This document shows positions 7,641-16,410 of a stretch of 64,000 bases of DNA, piece after piece. The translations under genes and the position numbers were made by a program. Within the stretch, counting starts at the first letter, position 1. Every line of letters begins with the position of its first letter. The stretch lies in the NCBI RefSeq assembly GCF_001439925.1, contig NZ_LMBV01000007.1, positions 1 through 64,000 of the forward strand, read 5' to 3'. Source of the DNA: Peribacillus muralis (GTDB taxonomy: Bacteria > Bacillota > Bacilli > Bacillales > DSM-1321). The notes beneath the pieces were generated by a model. It was not told where the DNA came from. It saw only the letters and a program-made list of their open reading frames with translations, and made no database searches.

Positions 7641-9092
7641 ATGGGTAAATACACTGAACCAGTAAAGGATTTGCTCCAATATGTTGGAGGGAAAGAAAAT
7701 ATTGCCACGGTAACGCATTGTGCGACAAGAATGCGATTTGTACTGAAAGATCCCGCCAAGGCGGACGTAACGAAAATTGAGTCAATTAAACTAGTAAAAG
7801 GAACCTTTACACAAGCCGGGCAATTCCAGGTCATCATCGGCAATGAAGTATCATCCTTTTATAATGAGTTCGTTTCCATGGCTGAACTACAGGAAGCGTC
7901 AAAAGATGATGTGAAAGAAGCAGCTAAACAGAATATGAGCTGGCTGCAGCGTATGATTGCCCATCTTGCGGATATCTTTACCCCGCTAATTCCAGCGATA
8001 GTCGTCGGGGGACTCATTCTTGGATTCCGTAATATCATCGGGGATATTAAAATGTTCGATGATAGCACGAAGACGCTAGTGGAAATTTCCCAATTTTGGG
8101 CAGGGGCTCACAGCTTCCTTTGGCTGATAGGCGAAGCTATTTTTCATTTTCTTCCGGTTGGGATTACATGGTCCATCTCGAAGAAAATGGGCACCACGCA
8201 AATTCTCGGCATCGTCCTTGGTTTAACGCTAGTGTCTCCACAGCTTCTTAATGCATATGGAGTGGCAGGGACGAAGGCAAGTGACATTCCTTTTTGGGAT
8301 TTCGGTTTTGCCCAAGTCGATATGATCGGCTACCAGGCCCAAGTTATCCCGGCGATACTGGCCGGCTTTGTTTTGGCATATTTAGAGCGATTCCTAAGAG
8401 ATAGAGTGCATAATTCCATTTCAATGATCGTCGTTCCGTTTTTTGCACTGCTTCCAACCGTAATCATTGCCCATACCGTTTTAGGGCCAATAGGCTGGAA
8501 AATCGGCACAGTCATTTCAACAGTTGTATATTCTGGTCTGACTTCATCCTTTGGCTGGCTATTCGCTGCCGTGTTCGGCTTTGCTTATGCACCGCTTGTC
8601 ATCACAGGTTTGCATCATATGACAAATGCAATCGATTTGCAGCTTATGAGTGAATTACATGGAACGAACCTTTGGCCGATGATCGCTTTATCCAATATTG
8701 CTCAAGGAACGGCTGTACTTGCAATGATTTACATCAATAGAAAGGATGAGGAGGAAAGACAAGTGTCGATTCCAGCTACGATTTCATGTTATCTCGGTGT
8801 AACCGAGCCGGCCATGTTCGGCATTAACTTGAAATATGGCTTCCCGTTCCTGGCCGGTATGATTGGTTCTATGTTTGCTGGCATCGTATCCGTCGGATCT
8901 GGGGTAATGGCAAACTCAATCGGTGTTGGCGGGATCCCAGGTATCCTTTCCATCCAGGCAAAGCATATGGGAATGTTTGCGTTGGCGATGCTGGTTGCCT
9001 TCATCGTACCATTCATTTTGACCATCGTCTTTTCCAAGCGGCCTCGAATGAATTTGAAAACGAGAACGAAACCAACAAAACTAAATGCGTAA
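7641..9092 (+). CDS. treP: PTS trehalose-specific EIIBC component
   Basis: Membrane permease of 483 residues that imports trehalose and phosphorylates it to trehalose 6-phosphate. The N-terminal EIIB domain (about 1-85) has the phosphocysteine motif THCATRMRF (Cys27). The rest is the EIIC domain with about ten membrane segments. No EIIA domain is fused and none is encoded nearby, so phosphate must come from another EIIA, as for B. subtilis TreP. The GGAAGGGA binding site fits the ATG at 7641. First gene of treP-treA-treR, under two palindromic operators and a cre. Confidence 0.93.
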   Translation: MGKYTEPVKDLLQYVGGKENIATVTHCATRMRFVLKDPAKADVTKIESIKLVKGTFTQAGQFQVIIGNEVSSFYNEFVSMAELQEASKDDVKEAAKQNMSWLQRMIAHLADIFTPLIPAIVVGGLILGFRNIIGDIKMFDDSTKTLVEISQFWAGAHSFLWLIGEAIFHFLPVGITWSISKKMGTTQILGIVLGLTLVSPQLLNAYGVAGTKASDIPFWDFGFAQVDMIGYQAQVIPAILAGFVLAYLERFLRDRVHNSISMIVVPFFALLPTVIIAHTVLGPIGWKIGTVISTVVYSGLTSSFGWLFAAVFGFAYAPLVITGLHHMTNAIDLQLMSELHGTNLWPMIALSNIAQGTAVLAMIYINRKDEEERQVSIPATISCYLGVTEPAMFGINLKYGFPFLAGMIGSMFAGIVSVGSGVMANSIGVGGIPGILSIQAKHMGMFALAMLVAFIVPFILTIVFSKRPRMNLKTRTKPTKLNA

Positions 9093-9098
9093 ACATGC

Positions 9099-9127
9099 AA
9101 GGGGGAGAAGTCTCCCTCTTTTTTTAT
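9099..9127 (+). terminator. Terminator-like hairpin between treP and treA
   Basis: AGGGGGAGA and TCTCCCTCT form a 9-bp stem with a two-base turn, followed by seven T residues. It starts only seven bases behind the treP stop. It could lower treA and treR expression relative to treP or stabilise the treP message. Confidence 0.75.
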
Positions 9128-9169
9128 CATACTAGCAAAATGTCTCGAAACAGCAGAGGAGGATTTTAC

Positions 9170-10831
9170 ATGAAGGATTTTAAAAAAAGTACCGTTTATC
9201 AAATTTATCCAAAATCATTTAAGGATTCCAACGGGGACGGCATCGGGGATATCAATGGTGTGATTGAAAAAATGGATTATCTCGAATTACTTGGAGTCGA
9301 TTATATTTGGCTGACGCCATTTTACCGTTCACCGCAAAACGATAATGGCTATGATGTAGCGAATTATACTTCCATCGATCCCGCGTTTGGGACAATGGAT
9401 GATTTCGATAGATTGGTGAAGGCGGCACATTCGAGGAATATGGAAATCATGCTGGATATGGTATTCAACCACACTTCGACAGAGCATGAATGGTTCCAAA
9501 AAGCGTTGGCAGGTGAGAAAGAGTATAAGGATTATTATGTTTTCAAGAAATCGCCCGACGGGGAACCTCCTACGAACTGGATATCGAAATTCGGCGGCCC
9601 TGCATGGGAATATGTAGAGGAACTTGATGAGTACTACCTTCACTTGTTCGACCGTACACAAGCTGACCTTAACTGGGAAAACCCGAAAGTAAGACAGGAA
9701 ATCTATGATGTCGTTACCTTTTGGATGGAAAAAGGTGTAAAAGGATTTCGGCTGGATGTCATCAATCTCATTTCCAAACCCGGGTCATTTTCGAACGATT
9801 ACGATGGAGACGGGCGTTGTTTTTATACAGATGGCCCAAAGATCCATCAATATCTTAAGGAATTGAATGAAAAAACGTTTGGCAAAGATGAAGAGGTGTT
9901 GACGGTAGGGGAAATGTCATCAACGAGTATCGACCATTGCATCAAATATTCATCTCCAAGTGAAAAGGAGCTGTCGATGGTATTCAGTTTCCATCATCTC
10001 AAAGTGGATTATAAGGATGGCGAAAAGTGGTCGATTGCAAATTTTGATTTCAAGCAGTTAAAGGAAATCCTAAGCAGCTGGCAATATGGGATGCAGGAAG
10101 GAAATGGGTGGAATGCCCTGTTCTGGTGCAACCATGATCAGCCGCGAATACTGTCGAGGTTTGGCAATGATCAAGAATATCAAAAGCAATCGGCCAAGAT
10201 GCTTGCAACGGCCATCCACATGCTTAGAGGAACCCCTTATATATATCAAGGCGAGGAAATAGGGATGACCAATGCGAAATTCAAGCAAATCACACAATAT
10301 CGCGATGTGGAATCGATTAATTATTTTAATATTTTAAAAGAAGAAGGGAAAGATGAAGAAGAAATAATGGAAATCCTTCAAGCTAAATCCCGTGACAACG
10401 CCCGGACCCCGATGCAGTGGGATAATGGAGAGCATGCAGGCTTTACTGGTGGAAACCCTTGGATTACCGTGCCTGATAATGCAAAGGTCATTAACGTGGA
10501 AGAAGCACTCAAAGATCAGGATTCCATATTTTATCATTACAAAAAACTTCTATTATTACGGAAGAAACATGATATCATTGCATATGGGAGCTATCAGGAA
10601 ATTCTTGGAGACCATGATGAACTATTCGCTTTTGTCCGCAGTTATGAAGATGAGCAGCTTTTGGTCATCAATAACTTTTATGCGAAGGATGCTTCCTTCG
10701 AACTTCCCAATAGCCTAACCGGATTCAAGTCAGAGATCCTAGTCTCGAATTATCTCGATTCAAAAGAGCTTTCAGGTGATTTCATCTTGCGTCCGTATGA
10801 ATCGATTGTTTATTTGTTGAAAAAGGAGTAG
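9170..10831 (+). CDS. treA: Alpha,alpha-phosphotrehalase
   Basis: Cytoplasmic GH13 enzyme of 553 residues that splits trehalose 6-phosphate into glucose and glucose 6-phosphate. The (beta/alpha)8 motifs are present: DMVFNHTS, GFRLDVINL with nucleophile about Asp196, GEMSS with acid/base about Glu248, and NHDQPR with about Asp323. The ATG at 9170 follows GAGGAGG; an in-frame ATG at 9095 would put the start inside the hairpin and has no binding site. It acts directly on the TreP product. Confidence 0.93.
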   Translation: MKDFKKSTVYQIYPKSFKDSNGDGIGDINGVIEKMDYLELLGVDYIWLTPFYRSPQNDNGYDVANYTSIDPAFGTMDDFDRLVKAAHSRNMEIMLDMVFNHTSTEHEWFQKALAGEKEYKDYYVFKKSPDGEPPTNWISKFGGPAWEYVEELDEYYLHLFDRTQADLNWENPKVRQEIYDVVTFWMEKGVKGFRLDVINLISKPGSFSNDYDGDGRCFYTDGPKIHQYLKELNEKTFGKDEEVLTVGEMSSTSIDHCIKYSSPSEKELSMVFSFHHLKVDYKDGEKWSIANFDFKQLKEILSSWQYGMQEGNGWNALFWCNHDQPRILSRFGNDQEYQKQSAKMLATAIHMLRGTPYIYQGEEIGMTNAKFKQITQYRDVESINYFNILKEEGKDEEEIMEILQAKSRDNARTPMQWDNGEHAGFTGGNPWITVPDNAKVINVEEALKDQDSIFYHYKKLLLLRKKHDIIAYGSYQEILGDHDELFAFVRSYEDEQLLVINNFYAKDASFELPNSLTGFKSEILVSNYLDSKELSGDFILRPYESIVYLLKKE

Positions 10832-10861
10832 CTGACTAACAAAATATATCGTGGTGATGAA

Positions 10862-11575
10862 ATGAACAGTAAATACTTAGTGCTATACAGTGATATCGTT
10901 GCAAAAATCGAAGAAGGAATCTTTCGCACTAATTCAAAGCTTCCTTCCGAGAGTAGTTTTATGGAAGAATATCGAATTTCGAGGGATACCGTGAGAAAGT
11001 CCTTACATTTGCTTGAACAAAATGGGTATATTCATAAAATCAAAGGCAAGGGCTCCTTCGTGTTGGATTTCAGTAAATTTAATTTTCCTGTCGCTGGATT
11101 GATATCATATAAAGAAATGGTGGAAAAGTTGCATCTGCATTCCAAAACGATCATTCATAAGATGGAACTCGAGAAACCTGATTCAAATATGGTTAAGCTT
11201 CTTGACTTAAATGAAGCTGAAAAAGTGTGGAAGGTATTCCGAGTTAGGCAAATCAACGGCAAGAAAATCATTTTGGACAAAGACTATTTCAGCAGTAAGT
11301 TCGTAACGAACTTGACCAAGGAAATTTGTGAGGATTCAATTTATCGATATATCGAAGGGGAACTGGGGCACAAGATTGGATTTTCCAATAAGGAAATCAC
11401 CGTGGAGCCATGCAGTGAAGAAGATAAACAGCTATTGGATATAGAAGACTATGATATGGTCGCTGTTGTGAAAAGTACGGTCCATTTAATGGATGGAAGT
11501 TTGTTTCAGTATAGTGAATCAAGGCATAGACCAGATAAATTCAAGTTCACCGACTTTGCAAGACGGACTTGGTAA
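10862..11575 (+). CDS. treR: Trehalose operon repressor, GntR family
   Basis: 237 residues: an N-terminal winged helix of the GntR type (LPSESSFMEEYRISRDTVRKSLHLLEQNGYI, about 20-55) and a C-terminal UTRA ligand domain. Size and context match B. subtilis TreR, which is induced by trehalose 6-phosphate. It is the last gene of the operon and likely binds the CTGTACGTACAG palindromes before treP, so the system is autoregulated. Confidence 0.93.
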   Translation: MNSKYLVLYSDIVAKIEEGIFRTNSKLPSESSFMEEYRISRDTVRKSLHLLEQNGYIHKIKGKGSFVLDFSKFNFPVAGLISYKEMVEKLHLHSKTIIHKMELEKPDSNMVKLLDLNEAEKVWKVFRVRQINGKKIILDKDYFSSKFVTNLTKEICEDSIYRYIEGELGHKIGFSNKEITVEPCSEEDKQLLDIEDYDMVAVVKSTVHLMDGSLFQYSESRHRPDKFKFTDFARRTW

Positions 11576-11656
11576 CCCCGTGATCAGCATATATCTATGA
11601 GAGAAATAACATAACAATTAGAAGAATAAAAGTAATGCATATAGGTTATTAAACAA

Positions 11657-11686
11657 CAAGGCGCACTTAAATAGTTGCGTCTTTTT
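11657..11686 (+). terminator. Terminator of the tre operon
   Basis: AAGGCGCA and TTGCGTCTT pair around a short loop, followed by a T run. It lies about 80 bases behind treR. Confidence 0.7.
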
Positions 11687-11782
11687 GTATGGATCCGATT
11701 AAAAACAAACAGGAATTCTTGAATGGGTACCGAAGTAATTACTATACTGGAGTTTAGTAAATAAACATAGAGAGGACTTTAT

Positions 11783-12793
11783 ATGACTGCAGAAATAATC
11801 TTTGCATCCAATAAATTAGGAATAATATATGATGATCAATTACAATTAATGCTTGACAAATATAATTTGGGTAAAATGATTTCATCTAGAAAAACAGCAA
11901 ATGGAGCTATGGGCCAAACTATGTTCGTGTCATCAACCGAAGGAGATTTCGTTTTTAAAGGAAACCCACTATATAATGGCCAATTCCGTGAGGAAAAGTT
12001 CTTTGTGGAAAATCTCAAGAAAAGAACAAATGTGTCTGTGCCAATGCCATATATAGTTGATAACTCGCAAGAAATTTTTGAGTGGAGTTATACCTTAATG
12101 CCTCGTCTTCAAGGCGAACACCTAAATTCGGAACATCTAAAAAACAGTCTCGATTTAGATGACAAGTATAGAATAGCTGAATTAATTGCTGAAACATTAT
12201 CTGAATTTCATACTTGGAAAGCAGATGGATTTGGAGAGCTTAATTTAGAAAAATTCGATATTATTCCTTTTAAGGGTACGTACGCTTCATGGCTTTACAA
12301 CAGAATAATGTTTTGGTTAGAGGATGCAAAAAAATATTCAAAAATAACGTCTGAAGATTTCGATTGGGTAAATTCTTTATTGTACGATTCGCAAGATGCA
12401 TTTGTTGATTTCTCCTCTCCCACCTTTGTAATGGGTGATTTTAAGCTTGAGAACTTTTTGATATATTCAGAGGTTAGCAGATGGGAAATAAGTGGTGTAT
12501 TTGATTTTACGAATTCATATTTTGCAGACCCTATTTCAGATTTAATAAAAATGATTATATTTTATCTAAATAACGATGAATCAGAAATTGCCAAGCATTT
12601 AGTTAGCGTGTATTGTAGTGAATCTGAAGAAAAAAAAGACATAAAAAAACGTATTAGAGTACATATGCTTCATCAACGGGTTATAGATTGGGGATGTGCA
12701 AAAGCAATGAATATGGTTTCTTGGAACAATGAACTTCCATTTTCCCAATGGGCCAAAACATACACAGATTCAGCGGCAAGTCTATTAGAATAA
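11783..12793 (+). CDS. Phosphotransferase (APH/choline-kinase fold), unknown substrate
   Basis: 336 residues with a protein-kinase-like small-molecule phosphotransferase fold. The Brenner-type motif is FVMGDFKLENFLI (around 215-227); the usual first histidine of HGD is replaced by methionine, while the catalytic Asp and the metal-binding Asn remain. The second motif, FDFTNSYFADPISDL, supplies the Mg-binding Asp. The start follows AGAGAGGAC. It has its own transcription unit between terminators. Drug resistance cannot be claimed from the sequence; many homologues phosphorylate sugars, choline or amino compounds. Confidence 0.75.
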   Translation: MTAEIIFASNKLGIIYDDQLQLMLDKYNLGKMISSRKTANGAMGQTMFVSSTEGDFVFKGNPLYNGQFREEKFFVENLKKRTNVSVPMPYIVDNSQEIFEWSYTLMPRLQGEHLNSEHLKNSLDLDDKYRIAELIAETLSEFHTWKADGFGELNLEKFDIIPFKGTYASWLYNRIMFWLEDAKKYSKITSEDFDWVNSLLYDSQDAFVDFSSPTFVMGDFKLENFLIYSEVSRWEISGVFDFTNSYFADPISDLIKMIIFYLNNDESEIAKHLVSVYCSESEEKKDIKKRIRVHMLHQRVIDWGCAKAMNMVSWNNELPFSQWAKTYTDSAASLLE

Positions 12794-12821
12794 ATGAAAA
12801 GCGATTGCTTTAATTAAATAG

Positions 12822-12860
12822 AGGGAGAGCACATGTTATATATGACTGTGTTCTCCTTTA
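12822..12860. terminator. Bidirectional terminator between convergent genes
   Basis: GGAGAGCACA and TGTGTTCTCC form a 10-bp stem with one G-U pair, with T-rich or A-rich flanks on both sides. It lies between the phosphotransferase and the convergent SMR genes. Confidence 0.75.
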
Positions 12861-12864
12861 TAGT

Positions 12865-13212
12865 TCAGGTTAATGATTTCTTTGTTTGCTTCGAAGTATG
12901 GGTATCGTTCAATAAAACGACTCCGCCAATAATTAAGATCAACCCAGCCAGTGTAACGAAACTGAATGGCTCGTCCCAGAGCAGTATGCCTATCAATGCC
13001 GTTAAAGCGGTGCCGATACCCGACCAAATGGCATAGGCTAAGCTTAACGGAATCGTTTTAAGACATAAAGATAGGCAATAAAACGCCGTTCCAAAGCCTA
13101 TGATAACGCCAAGCGTTGGGAATAGGCCAGTGAACCCGTCAGATATCTTAAGCATGGTCGTACCAAACACTTCGCTAATGATGGAAATTCCCAAAGCGAT
13201 GTAACCTTTCAT
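12865..13212 (-). CDS. SMR family multidrug efflux subunit (EbrB-like)
   Basis: 115 residues with four membrane helices, the size of EbrB (117). The essential membrane glutamate is in IISEVFG (Glu14) and the SMR signature AYAIWSGIGTALTA is present. GGAGG stands seven bases before the ATG at 13212. It follows the paralogous SMR gene by 25 bases. Paired SMR genes such as ebrAB or ykkCD form heteromeric proton-coupled exporters of cationic compounds, and the pairing suggests the same here. The polar tail TSKQTKKSLT is longer than in the partner. Confidence 0.85.
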   Translation of the reverse strand: MKGYIALGISIISEVFGTTMLKISDGFTGLFPTLGVIIGFGTAFYCLSLCLKTIPLSLAYAIWSGIGTALTALIGILLWDEPFSFVTLAGLILIIGGVVLLNDTHTSKQTKKSLT

Positions 13213-13237
13213 TCTATAACCTCCGATTTGTTAAATG

Positions 13238-13567
13238 TCATTGAGAGTATCCAGCTGCGAGCTTTAATATGATGACTCCACCGATGATAAGGGCTAAGCC
13301 AAAAAAATTTTTTAGATTGAAGCTTTCCTTATAAATGATGACTCCGACTAAAGCAGTCAATGCAGTGCCAATCCCGGACCATATTGCATATGCCGTACCA
13401 AGTGGGATGGTTATGAGGGATACGGATAGGCAGTAAAAGGCTAAGCCCATTCCAATTACCACACCTATGGAAGGAAAAAACCGTCTAAAGCCGTTCGATA
13501 CTTTTAACATGGAGCTGCCAAACACTTCACTTATGATCGCTATTGCCAAAAATGCATATGGATTCAA
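13238..13567 (-). CDS. SMR family multidrug efflux subunit (EbrA-like)
   Basis: 109 residues, four helices, with IISEVFG (Glu14) and AYAIWSGIGTALTA. About half of its residues equal those of the downstream partner, so the two arose by duplication. The start is TTG at 13567, supported by AGGAGG eight bases before it; no ATG lies near. First gene of the two-gene efflux unit. Confidence 0.85.
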   Translation of the reverse strand: MNPYAFLAIAIISEVFGSSMLKVSNGFRRFFPSIGVVIGMGLAFYCLSVSLITIPLGTAYAIWSGIGTALTALVGVIIYKESFNLKNFFGLALIIGGVIILKLAAGYSQ

Positions 13568-14004
13568 AATGAATTCCTCCTATTTTCATGAATTGCTCAA
13601 ATACATCACAAGCATCTTATCAACAATGAGATGTAAAACGGACCTGACTGAAAATTATTCTAAGTTCCATTACCTTATGGATTATGCTAGTGTTCTGCAT
13701 TCTGCTTAACTGCCTGTACGATCTTCGCAGCCTTGTCTATGCATGTTCCTTCAATTTAAAGTAGCATAATAATGCTCAATACATCACAAATTTTATGTAA
13801 AGATTTGATTCATATAATACTAAACTAGCTGGAAGGTCTTTTATATTAGACAATACCGATTGATTTATTGTCAAGCGCATCTGTTAGCTTGTGTGACTGA
13901 TATGTTCTTCCTGAGAGATGGTTACTAATGTGATGAAAGTTTTCCAATTGAAATTGCATCAGAAAGCTTTCATAAAAGGATAGAGAATTAATCAGGCAAG
14001 TTTT
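13568..14004. other. Intergenic, no gene seen
   Basis: AT-rich stretch upstream of the SMR pair. A short direct repeat (AATACATCACAA near 13592 and 13777) is the only structure noticed. Confidence 0.5.
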
Positions 14005-14487
14005 TCAATATCCATTTTTTTCAATTTCGCCACTTTGGGTCGAAGTGCTTGAAGTATCTATTATTGGAATAGATGCTGTTTGTGCTTCCTGAACTAAATT
14101 CCTTGATAGTACATTCATATATTCAATGCTCTTGAGCGTCCATATTCCACGTGACGTTAACCGGTCTGTGCGCGCTTTGTCGTTGCAATAGAGGTGCAGG
14201 TAGTAAACAGGGGCAAAAAAAGGGAAATGGTCACAGATTTATACATTATAAGGATCAGGTACATGTCAAAATAATATAGTATTACGGCCGGAATGTGCAC
14301 TATAAAAGGCAATTTTCAACCAACTATCACAAGCTTGGTGATAATTTTCATCATTTACAATAAGATCCATGTCGTATACGTTGATATTAGCATCAAACGA
14401 GATTTTATGTAGTTCCAATGAGGTAGAGGATTTGCCGGAACCACTAATGCCAGTAACTATAAAAAGAGGGTAAGTTATGATTATCAC
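14005..14487 (-). pseudogene. P-loop nucleotide/small-molecule kinase, inactivated
   Basis: The first 73 codons give a Walker A protein (VTGISGSGKSST, residues 12-23). The same reading frame is then interrupted by TGA (14268-14266) and TAA (14241-14239). It continues in frame with plausible protein (FFAPVYYLHLYCNDKARTDR, then LTSRGIWTLKSIEYMNVLSR) to a natural stop at 14007-14005. Two in-frame nonsense codons without a frameshift therefore inactivate a 160-codon gene. Full-length relatives are ATP-binding kinases of the AAA_33/uridine-kinase-like type (inference from motif). The start is GTG at 14487 with AGGTG overlapping. Confidence 0.75.
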
Positions 14488-14677
14488 CTGCCGATATATT
14501 AAGGGAATAGTTAACCCCTGAGGATAATTTCAACCTTATGTATTATATGTTGAAGTAGAGTAATCGCATCTTTAAGCCGCCTAGAATATACCTACAGTTC
14601 GAACCATGATTATACTGAAAACTTGTGTTTGAACTAACGTAACAACCGGATCGGGAAGTGCGCGCTAAATTCATAAT
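14488..14677. other. Intergenic, no gene seen
   Basis: A 190-base AT-rich gap between the kinase pseudogene and the coat gene terminator. No feature was identified. Confidence 0.4.
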
Positions 14678-14699
14678 AAAAACCCCGAATGGGGGTTTT
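14678..14699 (-). terminator. Terminator of the CotD-like gene
   Basis: AAACCCC and GGGGGTTT form a tight stem with a four-base loop and A/T tracts on both sides, a few bases behind the minus-strand stop. Confidence 0.75.
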
Positions 14700-14704
14700 A
14701 ATAA

Positions 14705-14998
14705 TTAATATCCGAATCGGCTCCTCGAAGGTCCACAACTAAAGGCTTGGGGGTAATACCCATTCACGCCGTTGTTCCTTTGTTGGAAATAATGTTTATA
14801 AGTGATGACGTGTTTATTTACTGTTGTGATATGCGCGGGGTGAAAAACCGGAATGACAGTGTTAATGATATTGGTTTTAACAAAATGCCTTGTTGGGGAA
14901 GTTTGAGACGGATCATACTGAACAGGCATCGCCTGCGGTGGGCAATATTGCGGTGGACGGTGGCCGCCATGTGGATGCCCCCATGGTTTATTATACAT
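14705..14998 (-). CDS. CotD family spore coat protein
   Basis: 97 residues, rich in His, Pro, Tyr and Gln, low complexity, no membrane segment. The segment IPVFHPAHITTVNKHVITYKHYFQ matches the CotD core pattern (HPxHxTxVN...HYFP), and a histidine- and proline-rich N-terminus precedes it. The ATG at 14998 follows GGGAGGTG. An upstream box CATAAACTA fits the mother-cell SigK -10. It is probably an inner-coat component made late in sporulation. Confidence 0.8.
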   Translation of the reverse strand: MYNKPWGHPHGGHRPPQYCPPQAMPVQYDPSQTSPTRHFVKTNIINTVIPVFHPAHITTVNKHVITYKHYFQQRNNGVNGYYPQAFSCGPSRSRFGY

Positions 14999-15034
14999 TT
15001 CAACACCTCCCGTAATTATTTTATTAATCATTAT

Positions 15035-15043
15035 TAGTTTATG
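15035..15043 (-). promoter_or_regulatory. Possible SigK -10 box before the CotD-like gene
   Basis: On the minus strand CATAAACTA fits CATANNNTA, 37 bases before the start codon. The AC of the -35 element is not clear at 16-17 bp, so the call rests on the -10 and on the product. Confidence 0.45.
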
Positions 15044-15115
15044 AAAATAAACGGCAAAGGGACTAGTATAAATGCCTTTTTAAAAAATATTGTCAGCAAA
15101 CAAAGCCCATTCATC

Positions 15116-16045
15116 TTAACTTTTACCAATGATGCTTATCGCTTGATGAACAAATGAACTGTGTCGTTCCCGCATGATATTTTCCTTGCTTTTTTCCAAG
15201 CCCCATTCAGGAAATGAAGCTAATCTTAAGGCTGCATATAATTGCCAGAATGGTAAATGGCTCAAATTCAAGCCTGGCATCATCGATATATATTGATGGG
15301 TAAAGTCTGCCATTGCTGCCATTCCGAAATGAAAAAGTATTTCAAGCTGACCATTGGCAAGGTCAGCCAAAGGATCGCCTAACGCTGCGTCTTCCCAATC
15401 AATTACCGAAGCAAGTTTATTTTCTATAAATAATATATTTCCTGGCCAATAATCTCCGTGAAGGATTACATCCTGATTCAAGGAGGAAAATGGAATGGTG
15501 GTTTTTAAGACATCACGGATCAAGCCCTGATTTAAAGTTTCGTCCATATTTACCTTTTTTGCTGCTACCATTTTCACATACTGTTCTTCCTGTCTTGGAA
15601 GAAAAGAAAGATCAAGATGTTCACATTCGAAACAGTGGATTTTAACTAGAGTAGCTGCCAGCTGGAAAATATAATCAGTTAAATCGGAAGGGGAAAATTC
15701 TGGACTGCCCTCGATATATTCAATAATTAAGCATGGATTAGTAAAAACGGCTCCGCCTTGCTCGAAATAATATGGCCTTGGAGCGGACAAACCTTCGTTT
15801 GTCAATATTTCTAAAAGCTTGTACTCATCCGCTGCAATATTGGGGTTCCTTTTCAAATCATTCTCACCATGCTGACGAACGATCACGCGTACGATAGTTC
15901 CACTAGGCTGTAATATTTCCAATCCTGTAACCTGTGCAGAAATCCCGCCTTTTATTTCCCAGGCACGAAGGAGCTTGTTTCCTCGATCTAACTTCTGAAC
16001 CAATTGTTTGAACGGTATAGCTTCATCTGCTCTTAAGTCCATCAA
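15116..16045 (-). CDS. Aminoglycoside-phosphotransferase-fold kinase
   Basis: 309 residues with a complete APH motif set: LHGDYWPGNILF (catalytic Asp about residue 198) and VIDWEDAALGDPLADLA (metal-binding Asp). It is a small-molecule kinase of the phosphotransferase enzyme family; the substrate is not predictable. The start is TTG at 16045 (AGGAG seven bases before) or the next codon, ATG at 16042 (ten bases). It is not closely similar to the phosphotransferase at 11783 beyond the motifs. Confidence 0.8.
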   Translation of the reverse strand: MMDLRADEAIPFKQLVQKLDRGNKLLRAWEIKGGISAQVTGLEILQPSGTIVRVIVRQHGENDLKRNPNIAADEYKLLEILTNEGLSAPRPYYFEQGGAVFTNPCLIIEYIEGSPEFSPSDLTDYIFQLAATLVKIHCFECEHLDLSFLPRQEEQYVKMVAAKKVNMDETLNQGLIRDVLKTTIPFSSLNQDVILHGDYWPGNILFIENKLASVIDWEDAALGDPLADLANGQLEILFHFGMAAMADFTHQYISMMPGLNLSHLPFWQLYAALRLASFPEWGLEKSKENIMRERHSSFVHQAISIIGKS

Positions 16046-16410
16046 TATTACACTCCTTTCCTTGAATTAGTTTAGCGCACCTTGATCTCGTCTTTTTGAT
16101 GTAAACTCCATTAAAAGAATCTGTCTAGTGAAACGAATATAGGAACATGACCATTTGATAAGATTTTATCAAACTAAAATAAATAATAGAAGGTAGCTTA
16201 TTCATGATGGGATCGACTGCATAATATAGGGCTGATAAAATCGTAGGTATTAATAAATTAGCAGAGAGAAGAAGACATCATTTGCAAGGGCAACGGAACC
16301 GGGTCGAAACAAAAAAAGAAATTCCTGAAATTAGAGATTTTTTTAATCCGTTAGTGTACGTGTACAAGCATTTTTCCTTCCGGTACATAAGATTAATAGA
16401 GGTGATTAAA
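16046..16410. other. Intergenic region before the amidase gene
   Basis: Holds the divergent upstream regions. CATAATATA (16220-16228) fits a SigK -10 pattern but no AC lies at the right distance. An open frame from 16282 joins the amidase frame, but its first 43 codons look non-coding and lack a binding site. Confidence 0.4.
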
